Below, in pieces: positions 54,593 through 64,000 of a DNA stretch of 64,000 bases. The translations under genes were made by a program, and so were the position numbers. Position 1 is the stretch's first letter. Each line of letters opens with the position of its first letter. This DNA is from Nematostella vectensis (taxonomy: Eukaryota > Cnidaria > Anthozoa > Actiniaria > Edwardsiidae). The stretch is taken from positions 5,987,181 through 6,051,180 of the forward strand of contig NC_064040.1 of assembly GCF_932526225.1 (NCBI RefSeq). Reading direction: 5' to 3'. The notes beneath the pieces are model-generated. The model was given only the letters and a program-made list of their open reading frames with translations. It did no database searches and was not told where the DNA came from.

Positions 54593-57553
54593 TTTAGACA
54601 AGGATGTAGCTTGTTGCAGCAGCGTTTCAGAGGGATTTTTCCGGGGTGCGGGTGCATACTGCAGTTTATTGCATTTAGCTGTTTCGTTTCGTTGCTTTCG
54701 AACCCTTTTGCATGTGCGTTTGTTTTTACGATACCAGGGTCTATAAGGCAGGGGCTTAACTAAAGATCGAAACGCTGGGTTTTTTCCCGAGTAAAGGGAA
54801 CACCCATTTTACGTTACTGATATGAAACTGACGATACGTGCAAAGACGCAGAATAACGTATGCTTTTGACGCATTGTACGCACAAAACGTATTGCAATGT
54901 CTTTAGTTTGTCTTTGCCTTCTTTAGGGATTCAGCATGGCTTATGGCACTAGGGTGGGGATTCCCCCATCGACACTAAACATGCACATTGTCAGTGCAAA
55001 TGGCGAATGGAAAATGGTAAATGGTAAATTAAAGGTGTTAAATAAAGTCCAGCGATGTCAGAGCCAAGCATTGGTAACCTTTAATGGATAATCGTTTTGA
55101 CATATCCATATTCTTCAAGACGCATGGTTACTTTCGGTAGTAGAACTGCCATTTGCCAATCGCCATTTGCCATTTGCACTGACAACCTTTATTGAAATAG
55201 GTGTATGTGGATTAGCTCACGGAGCAGAAACACCAGCTTGCAATTGTTAATATTATGCACCATCAATGTTTGGTAAAACTGTTGGGTGTGGATTGTAGGC
55301 CTGTAAATAAAGACGCTGAGCCTGATATCCCGCCGTTTCCGGGCTTGCGTTAGCCTCCCTCGCAGACGTTTTTAGGCAGGCGTCGCTCGCTCCCAACAAC
55401 GCCTGTGAGGGAGGCTAGGCTTGCTTTGACTGTTGGAGAAGTCGTATTAAAATTCGTTACACAAATATTGTGCTTTTCACCATATACCTGCAGTACTTAC
55501 TGGTAGGGAAGGATTTGAGGGTTTTACTAATAAGTTGAATTTACCTAGAAATATTAATCTTGATTACTGAAGGTTAATAATATTTCCAGCACCGCTTTAA
55601 ACAAATGCACAAGCATGCGAGCATTGACCTAATACCATTCGGAGGCTTTTGTTAACTTTCTTCCGGGTTTGCGAGCAGGGGGGAGGTCAGGGGGCCCAAG
55701 ATTTTATATCTAAATATATACCATGGATAGAAACTTACCACCACCGCCCATAAATACCTTACCCTGAATTCCAAACCTTAAGTTTTCAACCTGAAAAATA
55801 CCGAGGAAAAATCAAACCTCTACAACACATCGAATCTTGTCCGGAAACCTTAGTGCTCTAAATACACTTTTTTATAAAAACCTTTTTCATAAGAACGTCC
55901 AGGCTGAGATTTCACCAAATTTTAAGAACACGCCGAGGCTCAGATAGCAACAGCATATTGCTTTTTTAGTCTTATGTGTTCTAAAATGCAGACGTTCTTA
56001 TAAAAAGTGTGTATTCGTGTACCCGCTGATCTTGTTGTGTCGTTTGTTTGTCGGTGCGTCTTATGCTTCAAGGGTTTTTAATCCTGTGCAAAATACAACT
56101 TTTAAATCCTAATAATTGATGGCCTTCACCGAATGGCTCTGAGAGTTCTGTTCTACAATAACATCATAAACAAGAGGGCAGAAGCTAAGCGGAGCAATGC
56201 GGGACTGGTAACTACTCACGAAAAAACATGCATAGTATTTAGTACCTTTCGTAAGCAGCCTCTTGTAAAGAACGAAAACATACTTTCGAGAGGCACTGCA
56301 GTAACAAAAGAATTCTGTTGTTACAATAATATTGGGAAATAACCCGCTTCTCACAATAGCGAACTTCTTGAATAATACTCAAAGCAAGGAAAAGACCATG
56401 TCGTCCCTATACTCGATAGTCTTTTGGTTTCCCCTAGGATTCAGCCTATTACAAGCCAAAAGGTTTTCGAAACAATGCCCTCCAATCCCCCCTGCCCTCA
56501 CTCCCCTGCAGGCCCTCGAAGGTTTTTCGAAATATGGGTGCACTCGCGTGGAAATGCTTGAAGAAATGCTTGGAAAAATCCTGCGAGTAGTAAATGAAAA
56601 TTGCAAAGAGCTCTATTATCTCTCGGCACTTAATTAGGGGAACATTATTGCAACGCTCCACACAGCCATCGACGCGAAAACAGAGAATATGACTCTTGAC
56701 ATGATAGCAGTGGATTTATGATTTGTTCTGAAAAAAGCAAGAAGTGTTCTTCCGAAACGTGTCATATGAAAAATATAGAAATCATATATTAAGCATCAAA
56801 GCCATTTTTAAACAGCGCTTGCATTGCTGGCGAAAAGCTGGCGAGATTTTGGTCCAGCAATTGTGGCGCGGTTTGTACACCATGTTGGCTGCTGCAAGGT
56901 AGCTTGCCTTCATTTTGTCTTGTGATCAGCCGAGAGTAACGGTGCTACCAAATGCTGGCTGATGTTGGAGCTACTTGCAAGGGGTATGGAGTGAGTAAGC
57001 AATATAGTCTACCAAGCAGGGATTCTAACTGTTATCTCAATAAAAATAATGGGTCCCCCCCAACCCACCCCAGCACTAACCCCAATATTCAGGACAGTGC
57101 TCGCGGCTTCTTATGGGTCATCAAGAGACCATCATGGTCTCTTGGGGTCATGCAATAGAGCCTGTGCTACCAGCAATGCTGCCTGATGCAGGCATAAAAA
57201 CGGGCCTGAGAATATCGTGTTTCATCAGATGTTTGGAATAGATTGCAACTCTCAAGTCATATGACACAATATAAATATTCGATCCCAAATATTGCGCCTT
57301 TTTAGAATTTTATCAGAAGGCATTAATTTTTCCTAAACACTTCCATACTAAAACCTATAGCAACCTGAATTATCAACTTGTTTAGTTATATATTTTTAAT
57401 TGTATTGAACTACATAGCTCACTATAGAACTGTGCTGCTATTGGTCAATAATACTACTACCGCAAAATAATCGCATTATGATTTTGATTGACAGACAAAA
57501 GTAACAATTACTTTGCAATTAGCAACCAGGCAGTGCTTCGGGACGACAACAAA
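54593..57553. other. Intergenic region with small foldbacks
   Basis: No supported gene. Two small foldbacks are visible: TTGTCAGTGCAAATGGC near 54988 is the exact inverse of GCCATTTGCACTGACAA near 55161-55178, and TAGCCTCCCTCGCAGACG near 55350 pairs with CGCCTGTGAGGGAGGCTA near 55400-55418. The rest is mostly AT-rich. It presumably contains the divergent promoters of the galaxin-NTR gene and TEX30. Confidence 0.55.
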
Positions 57554-59494
57554 ATGGCAGCAAAAGCCCGCTTAAAAGTACGTAAACTCACTCTAGATAT
57601 CGACAAAACTCGATGAGTACTTTTCAAGATTGGTAGCTAAGGTATATTCTTGTTTTCACAGACTCTAGATGTACGAATTCCTGTAGAAGATCGAGTATTA
57701 GATGGCGTCATAAATGTACCAAGTCCTAGCTCGTGGGACGGTTGCGCCGTTGTCCTCACTCACGGTGCAGGAGGGGATTTACATTTCCATCACCTTGAAC
57801 AGATAGCTACCCATCTAGCCCGCACTGGGATTTTATGTTTGAGATTCACTTGCAAAACACCGAATTTCCAGTATCGACTTCGTTGCTTCGAGGCGGCCGT
57901 GGTAAGTCGTCTACCTATAGCAACCAAACAATTACTCTATTTATAAAGTCACATTTAATACCCTGTATTTGGCAGTTGTATAGAACATTGCTTTCTGTTA
58001 TTCTATCAAGATTTGATTAGAGTCGTTGTATTTGGTACAATAGTTTTAGAGGTTGTGAAGCGTTGGGTTAAGTTTGTTTACATTCCTATGTATATAATCA
58101 CATTATCGCAGAACATGAGCTATTACTATCTATTATATTTCGATAAACAAAAATTCTAGGGGCGGCTATTGATTGATTTTGTTTCAAAGGGAATTGTTTT
58201 ATCAATTTGTTTACAGAGTTATCTTGGTGCTAGTGAAGAATTTGATGTCCAAAAATGTATAGTTGCAGGTGAGAGACATAAATTACACTACAAGCCTTCA
58301 ATATCTCGTATGCTTTTACAAATACTCATAATGCTTCTTACTTAGAGTGGTCCAGCAGCCCGATTTTCAGATGTGCAGACTTTCTCGTACTTCTGAAAAT
58401 CAGACTGAGGGTTCAGGTTTATATTCCCCTAAAGCCGCATTGTTACCAGTTTACTTCCGGAGGTCGGACGGAAACCTCAACCGTTAAGACAGGCCATCCG
58501 CTCTAAATTATCGATCACATCCTCAAAGAAACTTCCAATAGACACACTGCTTTCAATATTTTGAAATATTTTTCGCGTTTTCCATTAAAAATCATCGGAT
58601 ATTGTTAGGTAGTCGACTGGAAAAACTGGTGACAATTCGGCTTAAGATGCAGCAGGTGTGTGGAAGGGTGCGCGCAACCCCTCCCCCTAACTTCTAAAAA
58701 GTGGGTCATTTCTAATTAAAAGACTGTCATATGCTTTTCCTTTTCCATATGAAATCCATGACTGTTCCCCGTCTCCCAGATCCTGAGCATGCCCCTTGCC
58801 AGTTTTTTTTCTTTAGAGCTTACTTCAAGGTTCCTCAATTTCTATAAATTCCAAACAAACTACAACTCGAAGCAGTGTCTGCATACTTTGTATCTACAAG
58901 TGTCATGAGATTGACAATTATAGTTCTGTAGGATTGGGGTTGGGATAGCTGCTCCAGCACCTAGTATTGCCATTGTGTAAATGACTAGAATGTAAAAAGA
59001 GAACAGCTAGATGAATAAAAAAAATCATTCAATTATAAACAATGCATTAAATTTGGATCAATGACTCATTTAATTATGAACAATAATTGAATTCATTCAA
59101 TTAGGATTGTCTTATTGCAGGGAGGTCCATGGGTGCCAGAGTTGCTGCTGAGCTTGCGACACAAAGTTGTCTAACAAACAGACTCATCTTTGGAGTAGCA
59201 TGCTTATCCTATCCTCTTCACCCACCTAAACGGACATCCGAACTACGAGTCTCCTCTCTTCTTCACCTTGGCATTCCTGTACTGTTTGTAAGTGGGACGC
59301 ATGACCCAATGTGTCGCATGGATCTGATGGAGGGGAAAGTCCTGACAAGACTCGGAACAAACTGGGAGATGCGATGGGTTGAAAATGCTGACCATACTTT
59401 GAACATTAACAGCAAGTCAAATGCTGAAGTAGTAGACATAATGTGTGATTGGGTTGTCAAATGGTGCCAGTCAGTTTTTATGGCAGAAAGATAA
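57554..59494 (+). CDS. TEX30: TEX30-like alpha/beta hydrolase
   Basis: Four exons: 57554-57577, 57662-57901, 58217-58268 and 59121-59494. Phases close to give 229 aa, matching human TEX30 (227). The start is the ATG of MAAKARLK. Landmarks: VVLTHGAGGDLHFHHL (oxyanion region), ILCLRFTCK, GRSMGAR carrying the nucleophile serine, FVSGTHDPMC with the acidic residue and ENADHTLN with the catalytic histidine, a full alpha/beta-hydrolase triad in the KANSL3/TEX30 clade. The substrate is unknown for the family. No signal peptide or membrane segment, so probably cytosolic. Exon 1 is only 24 bp. A MITE of the AAGCCGCAT family sits inverted in intron 3. Confidence 0.93.
58432..58643 (-). mobile_element. 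AAGCCGCAT-family MITE, copy 4 (TEX30 intron 3)
   Basis: Begins AAGCCGCATTGTTACCAGTT and ends AACTGGTGACAATTCGGCTT. The body is inverted relative to the copy at 19330: it reads CGGAAACCTCAACCGTTAAG, CTGCTTTCAATATTTTGAAA and CGCGTTTTCC. It is one of the better-preserved copies with both ends. Confidence 0.8.
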
Positions 59495-60433
59495 AAGAAA
59501 GAGAATTGTTGCACAGCAGTATCTCTTTATTTAGGATAGATGGAAATTTAAAAAGGAAAGATCAGCTAAATATCCAAAGACTTGGTTACTGAAAACTGTT
59601 TGTTGGGATTTTTAAAAATTCCAGAGTAAGATTTGAAACACAGAAAGTGTTGCTTTTACTCCCAAATTTAATTGGGAGCAACTGCAAAATACTCGTCCAC
59701 AAAGAGTTAACAATGAGACTTCACACCTCGATTTCTATAGAACGAGCCAGTAAATACAAGGAAAATGCAAATATGTGGACGGGTATTCTGCAATTTTGAA
59801 AAAGATTGCCGATATGATATTATTTTCTTATATAAAAATGTTTTTAAATCATTGAATCACACTTATCACTCACATAAGAATATTTAGGAGCGTTTTGAAC
59901 TAAAACCCCTTACAAATAGTTTTGTCTAAAAGATCACGCGGGGGGGACTGGGGACTTTCATAGACACCGAAACGCCCCTCCGAGCCCCCCAGCCCCGTCT
60001 CATGCAGATGAGCCCCCGCGTAGATTAATAATTGCTAATTATCAATCTACGTCGTGACCACTTCGCGTAGATAAATAATTGGCAATTACTAATCTACGTC
60101 GGGGCCACTTCGCGTAGATAAATAATTAGCAATTGTTAGCAATCATTAATCCGCAGTCTATCGACAGCAGCGGGACTGGGGCCTTTCATAGAAACGGGTG
60201 GGAACCTTGCAATTAGACCCCCGTCTGTCCTGTAGTATATATATGTATATAGCATGTGCATAGCATTCGAAGGATGAAGTGCGGAAAAGATTACTGCGGG
60301 TGGCTAAAGGTCGGCCATGCAGACACGTGTATATATGTATAGCATTGGGTTGGGCCGCCACCCTACGGAGCGCGGAACGACCGTTTTTCGGCCGTAAATT
60401 CAAAGCCGCTTTCGTGGCGTTTAAACCTGAGCT
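59495..60433. other. Left flank of virus-like element with short repeats
   Basis: After the TEX30 3' region the sequence changes character near 59930. GGGGACTGGGGACTTTCATAG (59944-59964) and GCGGGACTGGGGCCTTTCATAG (60169 onward) are related direct repeats. Between them three copies of a unit with GCGTAGATAAATAATTGGCA/AATCTACGTCG alternate in direct and inverted form (60020-60145). This looks like the terminal or regulatory part of the GC-rich element to the right. No gene seen. Confidence 0.5.
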
Positions 60434-60670
60434 TTACTCGAACACCTCGCTCCCGAACTCCTCGCGAATTTCTCGCAGTCTCTTTTTCATCTTTTCGCGC
60501 GTCTCCAGGGAGGGCACTTTCTTGCTTTTTTTCTCACGCGATGCGAGGCCGTGTCGAGCTCTGATAGCGGCCTTGAGCGCGTAGTATCTCTCTTGTTCCC
60601 GAAGTATTAGCCGAAACTCTCCGTCTGAGATATGCCCGTTTTGCAGAGCCTTAGAGACCATCTCGCTCAT
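60434..60670 (-). pseudogene. Charged helical segment, downstream part of broken frame
   Basis: Open frame of 78 codons from ATG at 60670 to a stop at 60434. Rich in K, R and E with a helical look (FRLILREQERYYALK, REKMKKRLREIREEF). Its ATG overlaps the TGA of the upstream minus-strand frame by four bases. In related element copies I believe the two segments are one protein, so I read the overlap as a frameshift scar. A coupled pair of small genes is the alternative. Function unknown. Confidence 0.5.
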
Positions 60671-61101
60671 CGAGTTTTTCTTACTCTCCGCTCAAACCAT
60701 CGTGTCTTCGTGTTTAGAAACTTGCTCGTAAGACCCCTAGATACTATCCCTGCGCCTGCGCCCACGACATCGACCAGCCCAGCGACCCCTGCCAGCGGAC
60801 CGCCGATGAGAACCCCTATCCCACTCAAAGAGACCCCCACCCCGGCGCTGGAAAGCGCCCCTGCAGCGATGCCGGATGCCACAGACACAGCATGGGAAAC
60901 GGCAAAGGCGCGCTTATACTTATGATGCGTTATCTCGTTGTCTAGAACCGCCTGAGTGTCACATATTTTCTGGAGTCGGAAGCTTTGCACGTCGCCGCCG
61001 ATGCTTGCCGGAACGGCAGGCGTCATGTGCGTACCCTTCGGGGGGCAAACACTGGGAAGCGAGGGGTATATGGCACCACTGCTAACGTCGCTGTTTGCCA
61101 T
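60667..61101 (-). CDS. Glycine/alanine-rich hydrophobic protein of virus-like element
   Basis: Open frame of 144 codons from the ATG at 61101 (MANSDVSSGAIYPSLPSVCP). The middle has a basic stretch and then a long small-residue hydrophobic region (about residues 70-120: SVASGIAAGALSSAGVGVSL, GIGVLIGGPLAGVAGLVDVV), suggesting membrane-active or tightly packed helices. The C terminus ends at the stop overlapping the next frame. Unknown function; typical of a structural or membrane protein of a virus-like element. It may be truncated by a frame change at its end. Confidence 0.55.
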   Translation of the reverse strand: MANSDVSSGAIYPSLPSVCPPKGTHMTPAVPASIGGDVQSFRLQKICDTQAVLDNEITHHKYKRAFAVSHAVSVASGIAAGALSSAGVGVSLSGIGVLIGGPLAGVAGLVDVVGAGAGIVSRGLTSKFLNTKTRWFERRVRKTR

Positions 61102-61117
61102 GCTTGTTATGTCGGAC

Positions 61118-61474
61118 CTAGGTTAGCTCTAATACAAGGCGAACAGGCTTGCCCTTAAAGTCCACACGTCTACCGCGGTCATCCCTGATCCATATTTGGA
61201 TACTCGAGACAAATTCAGAAGAAGATGCTGCGGCACAAACGGGGATGTCGGGACCATAGACGACTTTCTCGTGCGGCCTCCCGCGGGTTTCTAGGCAAGC
61301 GAGAACGTTTGAAGGCTCGCCTAAGGAGAGGCATTGCGTGCGGTCTACGATATCGCAGCAGATGTAGAGGGCCTCTATTTTCGGCAAAGCCACCTTAAGA
61401 GGGCAGTGCGAGGCCCCGCTCCCACAACTGACCGTCTTTAGCCTGTAGGCCAAATAGTGCGCAAAGCTCGGCAT
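61118..61474 (-). pseudogene. Downstream part of a broken element protein
   Basis: Open frame of 118 codons ending at 61118; an ATG exists at 61474 but recognisable sequence starts near VALPKIEALYICCDIV. It resembles a beta-rich domain (IWIRDDRGRRVDFKG, PVRLVLELT at the end) known to me from repeated cnidarian element proteins. It overlaps the frame at 61395-61781 in a different phase, and together they look like one gene split by a frame change in the overlap. Function unknown. Confidence 0.5.
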
Positions 61475-61781
61475 TCAGGAACGCAACGCCATTGGACATG
61501 AGCGCGATCTTCCCGGTGAGGGGATCCAGCTCCGCGGTCAGAATCTCGCTTTCAGCGCGGTTGTTCTTTTCCACGATGGACCCGGCCGTGTGGTGCCCGG
61601 CTGGCAGAGTAGCGATGGGCGGGAGGGCGGCTATAGTCGTTATCTGATGCTCCCGCTCGAGATTATACCAGCTGTTAAACAGGGAGCACTGCCGGAGCGC
61701 CACGAAGCGTGGGCGCCTTATCGGCCGCTCGAAGAAGAGCGTCTGTTCGCCTATGGTGAGCACAGTATGTAGGACCACCAT
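61395..61781 (-). pseudogene. Upstream part of a broken element protein
   Basis: Open frame from the ATG at 61781 (MVVLHTVLTIGEQ) to a stop at 61395, 128 codons. Contains LTAELDPLTGKIALMSNG and NAELCALFGLQ. It is followed in another phase by the frame ending at 61118, consistent with a frameshift. Its start is 43 bp from the start of the divergent plus-strand frame at 61824, so the two could share a promoter. Family not named; function unknown. Confidence 0.5.
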
Positions 61782-61823
61782 TGTGTTGAACACAGCCCGC
61801 CTTCGTTTTTAATAGGCTGGCGG

Positions 61824-62675
61824 ATGCTGAACGAGGAGGCGATTCCCCGAAGGGAGGTGGAAGAGACGAAGAAGACGGCAACTGCGGCGGGAGCCTCTAT
61901 AGCCGAACATATCAAACACGTTATAGCCGAACAAGTCAAACGCGCAAAACCCGGTTTCCCTAGGTCTCTGACCCTCGCGCAAAAGCTGCTCTACGCCGTG
62001 CCCGCGACCCCCGTGGAGAGCACGGCCTCAGACATCACCCCGCTACTCACGCAGCTAGAGATACACGTGGCTGAGGACAAATCATTCGCGACTAGGGTCC
62101 GAGACATATTCAAAGAGACAGTTGTCATGCACAAGTCCTCCAAGGAGTCTCGCCGGTGGCTATCGGAGCCTTTCTATGGATACTGGCCACAGCAACTCTA
62201 CTTTGCGGTATGGTGCGCAACCGCCGGATGCGGGGTGTCCCTAACCGACCCCGCTTTCGCCACGCTCCCCTCTGTCATCAGGGGATTTCTAAGGTTTCAC
62301 GTCTACTTTACCACGCGGAGGATACTCTACGAGCTCGGCGCCCCCCTGCCTGGCGACAGCCCGTTCACGCAAAAAGGTAACCCCTACAAGAAGGCCGCTA
62401 CAGCCAACCCGATAGCGGTGACGGTAAAGCCGTACTTTTTGAAGATGGCTTTGATGCGCTCTCTGAGCGGCTTTCGGTTCCCGAGCTCTCGGTTTTCGCG
62501 TTCTAGTTCCGGCAAGGTATCGTCAATGTCAACGTCAACATCACACATGATGCGTGCTCATAACTCGTGCTACGCTATATTAGACATGTCTAACAGTCCG
62601 CACCACGCTATTATATATTACATATTATTCATTTTATATATTATACATATTATATATTATATATACTATATATAA
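61824..62675 (+). pseudogene. Element protein with corrupted C terminus
   Basis: Open frame of 283 codons from the ATG at 61824. Residues 1 to about 185 look like genuine protein: an A/K/E-rich N terminus, then YWPQQLYFAVWCATAGCG and RGFLRFHVYFTTRRILYELG, motifs I associate with a protein repeated in cnidarian virus-like elements. After about 62390 the sequence turns into S/R-rich and then I/Y-rich translation that reads antisense to another frame and through an AT-rich tract, so the true C terminus is probably lost. Function unknown, possibly structural. Confidence 0.5.
62384..62548 (-). pseudogene. Short truncated minus-strand frame of element
   Basis: 54 codons from the ATG at 62548 (MCDVDVDIDDTLPELEREN) to a TAG at 62384. 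An acidic start, a basic middle (PLRERIKAIFKKYG) and a hydrophobic end (FTVTAIGLAVAAFL) resemble the start of a longer membrane protein. It runs head-on into the plus-strand frame from 61824, suggesting that a deletion joined two convergent genes. Too short for standard frame lists, but its composition is protein-like. Confidence 0.45.
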
Positions 62676-62691
62676 AATATACGTAATAGTA
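62580..62691. promoter_or_regulatory. AT-rich tract before the capsid-like frame
   Basis: About 80 bp of almost pure A/T (TATATATTATACATATTATA type) in an otherwise GC-rich element, immediately upstream of the ATG at 62692. The position suggests a promoter, but simple-sequence expansion is equally possible. Confidence 0.4.
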
Positions 62692-63935
62692 ATGTCAGTC
62701 AGCGATAAACTTGACCCCCAACGAACACCCAGAACTCCTCTGGGGTTGAAAGCCGAGAGAACTGTTCACCGGGTCACTCTCAACCCGTCGACGGCCTCCC
62801 CAGGCGAGACGCTGTATGTGGCGGTCCCAAAGCTATCGGAAGGCGTCACGCTAGTGCCTGGCTCCTTGAGGGTCGGTTTCGATCTCTCCATCTCAGGCCA
62901 AGCGAATAATACCGTCGCGAACAACGTCGGCCGAAATCTGGTGAGCCGCCTGAAAATCACGTTTGCAGGAGAAACGCTCCAGGACACCAGCCGCTACGAT
63001 GTCTTCAAGACGTATGAGGAGCTTTACCTGTCCAAGGTCGAGAGAGAGGACCGCCTGGAGCAGGGCATACAGTCAGAAAACATGCGCAAGCTTCGCTCCA
63101 AGGCTGGCGATAAAGCGACTAGTAACGCCAAGGAGAACGCTCTAATGCCGCCCACGGGGCGACGGACCTGCTGACGGACCACGGCGTACTGTACCCAAGG
63201 GAGCTCTCCGAGGCGCTGCTCTTCGAGATCACGCTCGCAACGGTTGACCAGGTAGTAGTCGGAAGCGATGCTACCAAATTATCGTACGGCATCAAAAACC
63301 TAGGGCTGGAATACGAAAGCCTGAGGGACGACAACCTCTCCCGGTCTGCAGCCGCCGCCGACCAAAACGGCACAACGTTCTTCTACGAGCAAGTGAACCT
63401 CCACAAGACCTTCGTGATTAGCAAAGGGACGGACAGCATAATCAACGAGAGTGTCAACCTGCCGCGAAGGTCTATGAGTGGTCTGTTGCTCCTCTTTGTG
63501 GAGCCATACACGGCAGGGGCTCGCGACTCTGAGAAGTTCGTGTACCCCGACATCAAGACCGTTCACGTTACGTTCGACGGCATGCCAAACAAGGTCTTCA
63601 GCCAGGGACTGCGCCCCACGGATTTCTGGAGGGAGGCGAAAAGGCGGTTCTTCCGCCCCTCCCCGGGGGGGCACAGCGAAGCGCCTGCCGCCCCGGCAGT
63701 CAGCTCCGAGTCGTTCTATGGCGATAACAAGTTTGCTCTGTGGATCGACCTTCGAACGACGGACGACAGTGCTATCCATGGAGGCGGTCTCCGATTGGTC
63801 AATACCCGCGACGGTGTGCATCTCGAGATAAAACGCACGGCAAGCGGCCAGGGTACCGTAAACTGTCACGTGTTTGTGGTGGCCGACGCCCAAATGAACC
63901 TTATGAACGGACAGCTAGAGTCCATACAATACTGA
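62692..63935 (+). pseudogene. Capsid-like protein of virus-like element, frameshifted
   Basis: The gene starts at ATG 62692 and its first frame closes at 63174; the second phase is open from 63126 to a stop at 63935. The break lies in or near the 49-bp shared interval 63126-63174. The first part has VAVPKLSEGVTLVPGSL, NNVGRNLVSRLKITFAGETL and IQSENMRKLRSKAGDK. The second has TDHGVLYPREL, NVAVPRRSM-like, PYTAGARDSEKF and LNLMNGQLESIQY-like ends. The alternation of beta-rich segments suggests a jelly-roll-type major capsid protein of a Polinton-like or related virus, but this is pattern judgement only. A GC-rich low-complexity patch (about 63655-63700) interrupts the second part. As it stands no intact product can be made. 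Confidence 0.55.
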
Positions 63936-64000
63936 GCACAGACACCGAAACGCGTTTCTGCGCGAAGCGCTTGCTTTCCCGGCGCAGCGCGGTATGGACC

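Larger units (their letters stand above)
59944..64000. mobile_element. Decayed virus-like / large DNA element (continues to window edge)
   Basis: From about 59.94 kb the DNA is GC-rich, intronless and tightly packed with reading frames, unlike the intron-rich host genes to the left. Frames on the minus strand (60434-61781) and plus strand (61824-63935) diverge from a short gap at 61782-61823. I recognise several as families that recur in many copies in cnidarian genomes, one with features of a viral capsid protein. Most are broken by frame changes. The motif AGACACCGAAACGC occurs at 59962-59975 and again at 63940-63953 in the same orientation. No polymerase, integrase or packaging ATPase is visible here; they may lie beyond the edge. 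The class (Polinton/Maverick-related, adintovirus-like or other) is not decided. Confidence 0.6.

Noticed and set aside
56332-56637. 101-codon plus-strand frame with a hydrophobic start
   Set aside because: No recognised family, no splice support, and similar-length frames occur by chance in this spacer. Worth checking with RNA-seq only.

Overview
The window looks like an intron-rich animal nuclear genome, most likely an anthozoan cnidarian (sea anemone type). I infer this from spliced animal genes whose exon phases close exactly, a galaxin-type di-cysteine protein (a family best known from corals and anemones), a cnidarian-style vWA protein, and many short interspersed elements with inverted ends. 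All exon models were read by eye from splice sites, reading phase and family similarity. No alignment or search was run.

Layout from left to right: a secreted vWA-domain protein (1050-6096, +) with a 67-bp minisatellite in its intron; a 105-bp minisatellite (6981-7506); a kizuna-like centrosomal protein (7967-12980, -); a foldback- and MITE-rich spacer (13-17 kb); a SIRT2-type deacetylase (17080-22684, +, first exon not found); a D-glutamate cyclase (23510-27085, -); a small single-pass membrane protein (28236-28751, -); eIF4A-III (30643-33941, +); a radial spoke head RSPH4/6 protein (34740-39457, -), head to head with the Hippo scaffold Salvador (40000-46879, +); a 5'-truncated LINE (about 47470-47965); a galaxin-like protein that appears to be fused to a C-terminal NTR domain (49096-54592, -); and a TEX30-like alpha/beta hydrolase (57554-59494, +).

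From about 59.9 kb to the right edge the DNA becomes GC-rich, intronless and densely coding. It holds several overlapping or interrupted reading frames on both strands, one resembling a capsid-type protein. I read this as a decaying integrated virus-like or large DNA transposon element that runs to or past the window edge.

The host genes do not form one pathway. They are ordinary neighbours: cilium/centrosome (kizuna, RSPH4/6), RNA metabolism (eIF4A3), deacetylation (SIRT2), mitochondrial D-glutamate metabolism (DGLUCY), growth control (SAV1) and extracellular matrix (vWA, galaxin-NTR). The most unusual items are the galaxin-NTR architecture, the broken virus-like block, a SIRT2 exon that lacks a GT donor, and mobile-element insertions whose target-site structure can be read directly.
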